Made by a program: the position numbers and the translations under genes. Below, in pieces: positions 1 through 5,668 of a DNA stretch of 5,668 nt; the stretch's first letter is position 1, and the number at the start of each line of letters is the position of its first letter. Origin of the DNA: Lachnoclostridium sp. UBA6475 (GTDB lineage Bacteria > Bacillota > Clostridia > Lachnospirales > Lachnospiraceae). The notes under the pieces are model-generated. The model saw only the letters and a program-made list of their open reading frames with translations, did not search any database and was not told the origin of the DNA. The stretch lies in NCBI GenBank assembly GCA_002435545.1, contig DJNB01000023.1, positions 1 to 5,668 of the forward strand. The letters are read 5' to 3'.

Positions 1-1
1 C

Positions 2-18
2 GGCGTTTGTCAAACGCC
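2..18 (+). terminator. GC-rich hairpin, probable terminator of an upstream gene
   Basis: GGCGTTTG (2-9) and CAAACGCC (11-18) are perfect reverse complements around base 10, giving a stem of at least 7 bp with a 3-base loop. The stem is followed by a T-rich but interrupted tract (19-29, TATCTATGTTT). This looks like an intrinsic terminator for a gene left of the window, with a poorer U-run than the ideal. It lies 32 bases before the corA-like start, so an operator or attenuator role cannot be excluded. No convincing -35/-10 promoter pair is visible between it and the gene. Confidence 0.5.
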
Positions 19-35
19 TATCTATGTTTACAAAG

Positions 36-42
36 AAGGAGG
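36..42 (+). promoter_or_regulatory. Ribosome binding site that fixes the start of the CorA-like gene
   Basis: AAGGAGG is an almost perfect anti-16S match, 8 bases before the ATG at 51. The in-frame ATG at 24 lies upstream of this site and has no Shine-Dalgarno of its own, so the nine extra residues it would add are most likely untranslated leader. Confidence 0.85.
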
Positions 43-50
43 AAAAAAGC

Positions 51-977
51 ATGCTTCAAATTTTTAATACTGTCGAAGATGGACTGAAGGAACTGGATCA
101 AGTGACGGAAGGATGTTGGGTTGCGCTGACAAAGCCGACGATGGAAGAATTGGAGACGGTGTCGACGACAACAGGGATAGATATTCATGATCTGCGTGCC
201 CCTCTGGATGATGAAGAGCGCTCTCGTGTGGAGATTGAAAATGACTATGTTGTGATTTTGGTGGACATCCCTTCTCTGGATGAAAAAGACAGGTATGTGA
301 CGATTCCTCTTGGTATCTATACAACGGACAAGATCATAGTGACTGTCTGCCTGGAAGAAACACCGGTATTGAAGGCGTTTATGAATAATCGTGAACGGGA
401 ATTTTATACCTTTAAAAAGACACGGTTTGTATTTCAGATTCTTTACCGCAATGCAACTTCGTATCTGCGCTACCTGCGTATTATCGACCGCAAAAGCGAG
501 CAGATTGAAGAAAAACTGCATATTTCACAGCGGAATAAAGAATTGATCGAACTTTTGGAATTGGAAAAAAGTCTGGTTTATTTTACCACATCGCTGCGTT
601 CCAATGAAACCGTGCTGGAGAAACTGCTTCGTACCGAGAAAATTAAAAAATATCCGGAAGATGAAGATTTGCTGGAGGATGTAATCGTCGAAAATAAACA
701 GGCGATTGAGATGGCAAAAATTTACAGCGATATTTTGAGCGGAACGATGGACGCGTTTGCTTCCGTTATTTCCAACAATCTTAATGTGGTTATGAAATTT
801 TTGTCAACGGTAACGATCGTACTTTCCATTCCTACGATGATCGCCAGCTTTTATGGAATGAACTTTCAGCATATCCCATTGGGGGACAACCCTTATGGAT
901 TTTATATTGTTACGGCAATCACATTGATCGTGACGGTAGTTCTTGTATTCTTCTTCCGGAAGAAAAACTTATTTTAA
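51..977 (+). CDS. corA: CorA-family divalent cation (Mg2+) transporter
   Basis: A 308-residue membrane protein of the CorA family. These are homopentameric channels that carry Mg2+ (in some members Co2+, Ni2+ or Zn2+) into the cell down the membrane potential. The N-terminal two thirds is the soluble cytoplasmic domain and includes the family-typical stretch around 51-74 (LDDEERSRVE, then a hydrophobic strand ending VDIP). A long charged helical region follows (about 120-245), as expected for the stalk helix. Two membrane helices sit at the C-terminus, about 247-267 and 282-302, with the diagnostic YGMNF motif at 268-272 (G269, M270, N271) ending the first. The C-terminus is basic (RKK, 303-305), on the cytoplasmic side. 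Length is normal for the family. The loop after GMN reads QHIPLGDN rather than the MPEL-type loop of classical CorA, so ion preference should not be assumed. Start chosen at 51 because of the Shine-Dalgarno at 36-42. It is first in a tight co-directional gene row. No Mg2+ riboswitch is visible, but only 50 upstream bases are present. Family call is firm; the substrate is inferred. Confidence 0.95.
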   Translation: MLQIFNTVEDGLKELDQVTEGCWVALTKPTMEELETVSTTTGIDIHDLRAPLDDEERSRVEIENDYVVILVDIPSLDEKDRYVTIPLGIYTTDKIIVTVCLEETPVLKAFMNNREREFYTFKKTRFVFQILYRNATSYLRYLRIIDRKSEQIEEKLHISQRNKELIELLELEKSLVYFTTSLRSNETVLEKLLRTEKIKKYPEDEDLLEDVIVENKQAIEMAKIYSDILSGTMDAFASVISNNLNVVMKFLSTVTIVLSIPTMIASFYGMNFQHIPLGDNPYGFYIVTAITLIVTVVLVFFFRKKNLF

Positions 978-981
978 AAGC

Positions 982-985
982 GAGG
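982..985 (+). promoter_or_regulatory. Weak, distant ribosome binding site of the rhomboid-like gene
   Basis: GAGG is the only purine-rich Shine-Dalgarno candidate before the ATG at 998, with a long 12-base spacer. It begins 4 bases after the corA-like stop codon. The weak site suggests lower initiation than for the neighbouring genes, or translational coupling to the gene upstream. The next in-frame ATG (1016) has no better site. Confidence 0.45.
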
Positions 986-997
986 TCTGTAGAATTT

Positions 998-1903
998 ATG
1001 AAATGGTTTAATAAAATGGAGCAGAAATTTGGGAAATATGCCATTTCCGGATTGATGCGGTATGTAGTTCTGGTCAGTATCATCGGATGCGTGATCGGGC
1101 TGGCGGCTCCCGGATTTTATGAAATGTATCTGAGCCTCAATGTCTATGCTGTCCTGCATGGACAAGTATGGCGGATCGTAACATTTCTTTTTTACCCCTA
1201 TGTGAGTATGTCATCGGGGGGAGCGCTTATCAATATGCTGTTTTTTGCTATTATGCTGTATGTGTATTACTGGATCGGCAATGTACTCGAACAGGTTTGG
1301 GGGACATTCCGGTTTAACGCTTTTTATTTTACCGGCATTTTGCTGATGCTCATTGTGACATTTGGATATTATTTTGTCCTTTGCCATGTCAATGGACAGG
1401 CACTGGCTCCCCAGATCGGATTTGGACTTGCCAACCAGATCGATCTGAGTGATCTGAATCTGTCAATGTTTTTAGCATTTGCCTTTTTATCTCCGGATAC
1501 GGTATTCCGGTTGTATTTTTTGATTCCGATCAAAGCAAAATGGCTGGGTTACATTTATATCGTTATGAATGTAGTGGAGATTGTACAATATGTCCAGACG
1601 GGAGATTACCGGGGATATATGCGTATGCTTTTGATCGTTTCCGCACTTTTAAACTTTGCCATTTTTTATGCGATCGCCCGCAGGCCTTATGTGGGAATGC
1701 GTGTAAAGCAGGCGAAGAAACGCCGTGTGATATACAAAAATACAGCTGCTCCGGCAGGGCAGCCAAGACACAAATGTGCAATATGTGGACGGACAGAAAT
1801 CGATTCTCCGCAGCTTGAGTTTCGTTATTGCTCAAAATGTGAAGGAAATTATGAATACTGTTCGGACCATTTATTTACTCACGAACATGTAAAACGTTCC
1901 TGA
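998..1903 (+). CDS. Rhomboid-like polytopic membrane protein (probably non-proteolytic) with C-terminal zinc finger
   Basis: A 301-residue protein with about six hydrophobic segments (roughly 21-38, 75-95, 107-129, 152-176, 182-198, 208-226), a basic linker (about 228-246) and a Cys/His-rich tail. Rhomboid-superfamily signatures are visible: HGQVWRIVTF (54-63) matches the L1-loop WR motif, N79 falls in the second core helix, LEQVWGTFRF (97-106) matches the family's LE..WG..RF, and IPIKAKWL (176-183) matches the motif after the fourth core helix. No GxSG motif is present. There is no histidine between residues 131 and 257, so the Ser-His dyad of rhomboid proteases cannot form; G75 occupies the place of the usual TM2 histidine. 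The tail holds C260/C263, C278/C281, C288, H291, H295 and H297, spaced like a binuclear AN1- or B-box-type treble-clef finger. I infer a pseudo-rhomboid that binds membrane or protein partners and presents a zinc finger, probably to the cytoplasm after the basic linker. It starts 20 bases after the CorA-like gene and ends 37 before the glycosyltransferase gene, so co-transcription is likely. Confidence 0.75.
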   Translation: MKWFNKMEQKFGKYAISGLMRYVVLVSIIGCVIGLAAPGFYEMYLSLNVYAVLHGQVWRIVTFLFYPYVSMSSGGALINMLFFAIMLYVYYWIGNVLEQVWGTFRFNAFYFTGILLMLIVTFGYYFVLCHVNGQALAPQIGFGLANQIDLSDLNLSMFLAFAFLSPDTVFRLYFLIPIKAKWLGYIYIVMNVVEIVQYVQTGDYRGYMRMLLIVSALLNFAIFYAIARRPYVGMRVKQAKKRRVIYKNTAAPAGQPRHKCAICGRTEIDSPQLEFRYCSKCEGNYEYCSDHLFTHEHVKRS

Positions 1904-1919
1904 GTAAGAGATAACTAAC

Positions 1920-1932
1920 AAGGAGGAAAGGA
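1920..1932 (+). promoter_or_regulatory. Double ribosome binding site of the glycosyltransferase gene
   Basis: A perfect AAGGAGG (1920-1926) lies 14 bases from the ATG at 1941, further than usual. A second, weaker purine run AAGGA (1928-1932) has the better 8-base spacer. The whole 1919-1940 interval is almost pure purine with no secondary structure apparent, consistent with efficient initiation. No other in-frame ATG is nearby. Confidence 0.6.
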
Positions 1933-1940
1933 AGAAAGAG

Positions 1941-4900
1941 ATGTATCAAGACATTTTAACGATTGCGGTAGTTTCAGTAATTGCCTTTTTGGCGCTTTAC
2001 TGGATGTGGTTTCAGGGGGAAGTGGACGGAAGCCGCTTAATCGCAAAGGACTCGATGAGAAAGCAAAAATTTAATATTATTCTGGTTTTAGTGGCGGCTT
2101 TTATCGTAAAAGCAATTTTAGCTGTTAAAAATGAGGGATATAGCGTAGACATTACGTGTTTCCGTATTTGGTCGGAGACAGCATTTACCGATTTCTGGGG
2201 TGGTAATGTAACGGACTATCCACCGGGATATATTCTTATACTGTGGGTTGTTGGTGCGATCCGGCATTTGTTTAATATTGACAATTATTCAACGACAGGA
2301 CTTTTCCTGATCAAATTGTTCCCAATGCTTTTTGATCTGGCAGCAGCATATCTGATCTATGTAATGGCAAAGAAACGGTTTTCCGAAGGAATGTCTCTTA
2401 TGCTCGCAGCGCTTTATGCGTTGAATCCGGCTATCGTAGCGGATAGTTCGGTATGGGGACAGGTCGATGGTACGCTGTGCTTTGCTGTATTGCTCACCTG
2501 TTATCTTTTTATGGAAGAAAAGAGAATCCTTGCGTATTTTGCCTTTTGCGGAGGTATGCTTTTAAAACCGCAGATGGTCATGTATGCACCGATTGTAATA
2601 TATTCGATCATCGAGCAGGTATTTTTGCATGACTTTAGCTTTAAGAAAATGCGCCGAGATCTGATCGGCGGTGTGGCAGCACTTGGCTCCATGGTCGTGG
2701 TGGCGATTCCTTTTGGACTGCAGGAGTCTTTGGAAAAATATACCGGTACACTTGGTATGTTTGAATACTGCTCTGTCAATGCGTACAATTTCTGGGCAAT
2801 TATTGGAAAAAACTGGCATGACCAAATGGAGAAATTTTTATTTGTTCCGGCAAAGACCTGGGGAAATGTTGCGATCGTGATGGCAGTGGTATTAAGTGCA
2901 CTGGTGTTCTTTAAATTGAAGGACGACAAATCCAAATATTTCCTGAGTATGGTAGTTACGGTTACCGTAATGTTCTGTTTTGCGGTACGTATGCACGAGA
3001 GATATCTGATCCCTGCGATCGGACTTTTGATGGCAGCATTTATCTACCGCCCATGTAAGGAGCTGTTTTATTGTCTGATCGGGTACTGGCTTGTCGTCTA
3101 TATCAATACGGCGCATGTGTACTATACGTGGGTGGAACTAAAGACAACCGGTCCGAGCGGCTATATTATTGGTGCGACAGGCGTTCTGGCAATCTTTATG
3201 CTGGGTTACGTCCTGTATACGATTTTCCGGAAGGGCGAGTATGTCCGCGAGGCGAATGTAGAAGAGAATACGAAAAAGAAGAAGTCAAAGAGACAGGCAG
3301 GGGTTCAGACGAAAAAGGAGAAACGTTTCCAATGGAAAATTATTCCAACTGTTGTCAGAGAAAAAATGACGAGAACGGACTTTATCATTTTGTTTGCCAT
3401 TATGCTTGTGTACGGCATCTTTGCCCTGCATGATCTTGGTTACAACAGTGCGCCGGAGACCGGCTGGGAAGGAACGAAAGCAGGACAGCAGATTGTTCTT
3501 GATTTTGGAGAAGTGAAAAATCTGAAAGAATTCGAAGTCTTTTCCGGAAGTTATGAGGGCAGGAGCCTGTATGTAGAACTTTCCAATGACGGCACAAATT
3601 ATATCGCGGCAGGAACCGCAAAAGTTTCCGATGTATTCAAATGGAATAATGTACAGCTCATTGCCCAGCAGGGGTCAGAGGAGACGATACCGTTTAATGT
3701 AACGTCACGTTATATCCGTTTTACGACGGTAGACGATCTGATCACGCTGAAGGAAATGCTGTTTAAAGATGCGGAGGGCAAAGTGGTTCTTCCGGTGAAT
3801 AAGGATCAGTATCCGGAACTTTTTGATGAGCAGGATGAGTTTGACAGCGCGCATACATTCCGAAGTGGAACGTATTTTGATGAGATTTATCATGCCCGTA
3901 CGGCGTATGAGATGATCCATGGATTGTATAATTACGAAAATACGCATCCGCCATTGGGTAAATTCTTCATTTCCCTGGGTATTCGTATCTTTGGTATGAA
4001 TCCGTTTGGCTGGCGTATTATCGGTACTCTTTTTGGTATCGGAATGCTTCCGTTTATGTATTTGTTTGGCAAACGCTTATTCCACCAGACATGGGTGGCA
4101 GGCGTGATCACGGCATTGTTTGCGTTTGACTTTATGCATTTTACGCAGACACGAATTGCAACGATCGATGTTTACGGTACCTTTTTCATCATCGCGATGT
4201 TCTACTTTATGTTACGCTATGCGCAGACAAGTTTTTATGATACGGAATTTAAAAAGACGCTGATCCCTCTTTTCCTGAGTGGACTGATGATGGGACTCGG
4301 CTGTGCAAGCAAATGGACAGCCGTATATGCGGCGGCTGGTCTTGCTATATTTTTCGCGGCAATCATGCTGCATCGGTTTATGGAATACCGCCTTGCGTGC
4401 AACAATCCGGGAGGAAGTACCGGCAATATTTCGCATAGGCATATAACAGAAGTGTTTAAGAGCAACTTTATCAAGACAATCGGTGCCTGTGTGGTATTCT
4501 TTGTCGTGATTCCGGGACTGATCTACCTGTTGTCGTATGTTCCGTTTAACGATGGCACGACAAACGGTTTATTTACCCGTATGATCAATAACCAGAAATC
4601 GATGTACAATTACCATTCGCAGCTGGAAGCAACACATCCGTATTCTTCCACATGGTATGAGTGGCCGACGATGATCCGTCCGGTATTTTACTATTGCAAT
4701 ACGGTTGCCAATGACATGAAAGAAGGAATCAGTGCTTTTGGTAATCCACTCGTATGGTGGGCAGGAATTTTTGCCTTTATCTATATGTTGTATCTGGTTG
4801 TAAAGAAGGCGGACAAGACGGCATTGTTCCTTGTATTTGCTTATCTGGTGCAGTATGTGCCTTGGATGCTCGTTCCGAGATGTACATTTGCTTACCATTA

Positions 4901-5117
4901 TTTTCCAAGTGTGCCGTTTGTCACGATGATGATCGGCTACAGTTTGTATCGATTTATCGGAGATAATAAGAAGAAACGTATCTTTGCCTATGCTTACGTG
5001 GCGGCGGCGATTGGATTGTTCTTACTGTTCTATCCGGTGCTGTCCGGACAACCGGTAAGTGCAGATTATGTACAAAATGGACTTCGCTGGCTTACGGGAT
5101 GGGTATTGGTTCTGTAA
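1941..5117 (+). CDS. Bimodular GT-C glycosyltransferase: Gpi18-like module + discoidin domain + PMT (GT39) protein O-mannosyltransferase module
   Basis: A 1,058-residue polytopic membrane enzyme, about twice the length of a normal bacterial PMT. GT-C enzymes use polyprenyl-phosphate-linked sugars on the outer membrane face. Module 1 (about 1-430) carries D70 in the first outer loop, YPP 93-95, WGQ 172-174, KPQ 209-211 and HERY 352-355, a set typical of Gpi18/PIG-V-like (COG5542-type) mannosyltransferases. A very basic, cytoplasmic-looking linker (about 444-466) leads to module 2. Module 2 (476-1058) begins with a membrane helix (481-497), followed by a discoidin-like beta domain (about 509-617). 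After that come PMT signatures: D647-E648 (catalytic acidic pair), HPPLGK 669-674, R738/D743 in TQTRIATID, SKW 790-792, HPYSS 899-903 with WP 908-909, and FAYHYFP 983-989. No MIR domain is present, as expected for a bacterial PMT. Positive-inside charges place D70 and the DE pair outside, as required. Likely role: O-mannosylation (or other glycosylation) of exported proteins or wall polymers; donor sugar and acceptor are inferred. No frameshift was seen; both modules retain their key acidic residues. Confidence 0.88.
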   Translation: MYQDILTIAVVSVIAFLALYWMWFQGEVDGSRLIAKDSMRKQKFNIILVLVAAFIVKAILAVKNEGYSVDITCFRIWSETAFTDFWGGNVTDYPPGYILILWVVGAIRHLFNIDNYSTTGLFLIKLFPMLFDLAAAYLIYVMAKKRFSEGMSLMLAALYALNPAIVADSSVWGQVDGTLCFAVLLTCYLFMEEKRILAYFAFCGGMLLKPQMVMYAPIVIYSIIEQVFLHDFSFKKMRRDLIGGVAALGSMVVVAIPFGLQESLEKYTGTLGMFEYCSVNAYNFWAIIGKNWHDQMEKFLFVPAKTWGNVAIVMAVVLSALVFFKLKDDKSKYFLSMVVTVTVMFCFAVRMHERYLIPAIGLLMAAFIYRPCKELFYCLIGYWLVVYINTAHVYYTWVELKTTGPSGYIIGATGVLAIFMLGYVLYTIFRKGEYVREANVEENTKKKKSKRQAGVQTKKEKRFQWKIIPTVVREKMTRTDFIILFAIMLVYGIFALHDLGYNSAPETGWEGTKAGQQIVLDFGEVKNLKEFEVFSGSYEGRSLYVELSNDGTNYIAAGTAKVSDVFKWNNVQLIAQQGSEETIPFNVTSRYIRFTTVDDLITLKEMLFKDAEGKVVLPVNKDQYPELFDEQDEFDSAHTFRSGTYFDEIYHARTAYEMIHGLYNYENTHPPLGKFFISLGIRIFGMNPFGWRIIGTLFGIGMLPFMYLFGKRLFHQTWVAGVITALFAFDFMHFTQTRIATIDVYGTFFIIAMFYFMLRYAQTSFYDTEFKKTLIPLFLSGLMMGLGCASKWTAVYAAAGLAIFFAAIMLHRFMEYRLACNNPGGSTGNISHRHITEVFKSNFIKTIGACVVFFVVIPGLIYLLSYVPFNDGTTNGLFTRMINNQKSMYNYHSQLEATHPYSSTWYEWPTMIRPVFYYCNTVANDMKEGISAFGNPLVWWAGIFAFIYMLYLVVKKADKTALFLVFAYLVQYVPWMLVPRCTFAYHYFPSVPFVTMMIGYSLYRFIGDNKKKRIFAYAYVAAAIGLFLLFYPVLSGQPVSADYVQNGLRWLTGWVLVL
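3465..3791 (+). other. Discoidin (F5/8 type C)-like domain inside the glycosyltransferase
   Basis: Residues about 509-617 of the large enzyme are soluble and beta-rich, between a membrane helix and the catalytic Asp-Glu. The order of motifs follows the discoidin/CBM32 pattern: IVLDFGEVKNLKEFEVF (518-534), a strand followed by SNDGTNY (548-554), W568 in a short hydrophobic strand, and SRYIRF (589-594) followed by ITLKEMLFKD (601-610). Family members bind carbohydrates, or in animals lipid head groups. Here it should face outside and could bind the acceptor glycan or wall polymer. The domain call rests on pattern recognition rather than a profile score. Confidence 0.7.
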
Positions 5118-5135
5118 GACGGAGTTTCGTGAAGT

Positions 5136-5141
5136 AGGAGG
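5136..5141 (+). promoter_or_regulatory. Ribosome binding site choosing between two adjacent ATG codons
   Basis: AGGAGG lies 2 bases before the ATG at 5144 and 5 bases before the in-frame ATG at 5147. The second spacing is within the usual range and the first is too tight, so 5147 is preferred. The choice changes the protein by a single methionine. Confidence 0.75.
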
Positions 5142-5146
5142 AAATG

Positions 5147-5668
5147 ATGAATCAGATTCGAAAAATTATAAAAGACCTGGATAAGGGAGTGGCACCACGC
5201 AAAAACATTCCCGTTTATGCCAATTATCTTGCAGATACGTATTTGAATTATGCCTCCATAGAACTGGTGTTTTCTGCCTATATGCTCGTGGAGACGTGCG
5301 AAGAGGGTATCGATCTCTCCGAAGAGGAAGAACGCAGATATGATGAGGTGTGCGGGGTGATTCCGCAGCTGTATGAAGAGGATCCGCAGAAAAGGGATGC
5401 CTGCATAGAGCGTCTTGACCGGATCCGTGGAGAAATCACGCAGGTGATGGAAAAATACACTTCGTATACGGACCATCTGATCTGTTATGATTACGTACTC
5501 CAACACCGCAGATACGATTTTAAAGAGGAACAGCCTTTTGAAAAAGAAGTATTTGCGGCAGAAGAAGATGTCTTTGTGAAAGAACTGATGGTATTTTTAG
5601 TGGGAAACCAGGATCAGAGTATTGTCAAAGAACGCCTTCAGCAATTGATGGGCATGATCCCGGTACAC
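5147..5668 (+). CDS. Unrecognised acidic helical protein, 3' end beyond the window
   Basis: An open frame of 174 codons runs from the ATG at 5147 to the last base without a stop, so the gene is truncated by the window edge. A strong AGGAGG site and a 29-base gap after the glycosyltransferase stop support it as a real gene in the same row. The product starts with a basic amphipathic stretch (about 1-20, IRKIIKDLDKG then APRKN). It continues as a mostly helical, Glu/Asp-rich protein: an acidic run around 52-68 (DLSEEEERR), a charged helix 80-104, an aromatic-rich part 104-124 with several Tyr and H110/H120, and another acidic stretch 125-143. There is no signal peptide, membrane segment or Cys pair arrangement that suggests a metal site. 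I do not recognise the family. A cytoplasmic, operon-associated accessory protein is all that can be inferred. Confidence 0.85.
   Translation, partial: MNQIRKIIKDLDKGVAPRKNIPVYANYLADTYLNYASIELVFSAYMLVETCEEGIDLSEEEERRYDEVCGVIPQLYEEDPQKRDACIERLDRIRGEITQVMEKYTSYTDHLICYDYVLQHRRYDFKEEQPFEKEVFAAEEDVFVKELMVFLVGNQDQSIVKERLQQLMGMIPVH

Noticed and set aside
7..28. Possible promoter (TTGTCA at 7-12 with TATGTT at 23-28)
   Set aside because: The spacing is only 10 bases instead of about 17, and the -35-like part lies within the hairpin stem and loop.
24..50. Upstream start (ATG at 24) for the CorA-like gene
   Set aside because: The Shine-Dalgarno at 36-42 lies inside this extension and points to the ATG at 51; nothing resembling a ribosome binding site precedes 24.
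18..521. 167-codon open frame on the minus strand
   Set aside because: It lies fully opposite the CorA-like gene, whose family signatures are clear; it has no plausible ribosome binding site and its translation shows no recognisable domain.
1449..1451. S151 as a possible catalytic serine of a rhomboid protease
   Set aside because: Its distance to the later SP motif resembles that in active rhomboids, but the surrounding glycines of GxSG are absent and no partner histidine exists in the membrane core.
1540..1818. 92-codon + strand open frame inside the rhomboid-like gene
   Set aside because: A frame shadow: no ribosome binding site, and the overlapping main frame carries membrane helices and the zinc-finger motif.
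5066..5506. 146-codon open frame on the minus strand, overlapping the 3' gene
   Set aside because: The + strand frame here has a strong AGGAGG site, fits the co-directional row and stays open for 174 codons. The minus frame also runs into the end of the glycosyltransferase gene.

Overview
The window (5,668 bases, no assembly gaps visible) holds four genes in a row on the + strand, separated by only about 20-40 bases and nearly all preceded by a strong AGGAGG-type ribosome binding site. Moderate GC, purine-rich Shine-Dalgarno sites and the protein families point to a low/mid-GC Gram-positive bacterium. A gut clostridium of the Lachnospiraceae type is my best guess; this is inference from style and family content, with no rRNA or other marker in the window.

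Layout: (a) bases 1-50 are a short leader with a GC-rich hairpin (2-18) that probably ends an upstream gene. (b) 51-977 is a CorA-family divalent-cation transporter with the YGMNF signature. (c) 998-1903 is a polytopic membrane protein with rhomboid-like fold signatures but no catalytic Ser/His pair, and a C-terminal Cys/His cluster resembling a binuclear AN1/B-box-type zinc finger. (d) 1941-5117 is a 1,058-residue membrane glycosyltransferase. It has two complete GT-C modules in tandem: an N-terminal Gpi18/PIG-V-like mannosyltransferase module, then a PMT-type (GT39) protein O-mannosyltransferase module. A discoidin (F5/8 type C)-like domain is inserted into the first extracytoplasmic loop of the second module, just before the catalytic Asp-Glu. 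(e) 5147 to the window end is the start of an acidic, mostly helical soluble protein that I do not recognise; it is cut by the window edge.

The tight co-directional packing suggests one transcript. A plausible reading is a cell-envelope module: the large enzyme transfers lipid-linked sugars on the outer face of the membrane, the rhomboid-like protein could act as a membrane adaptor, and CorA supplies Mg2+ or another divalent ion. The functional link between them is inference only. No mobile element, CRISPR array, tRNA or rRNA was seen, and no intergenic stretch exceeds 50 bases. The most unusual items are the double GT-C/discoidin enzyme and the zinc-finger pseudo-rhomboid.
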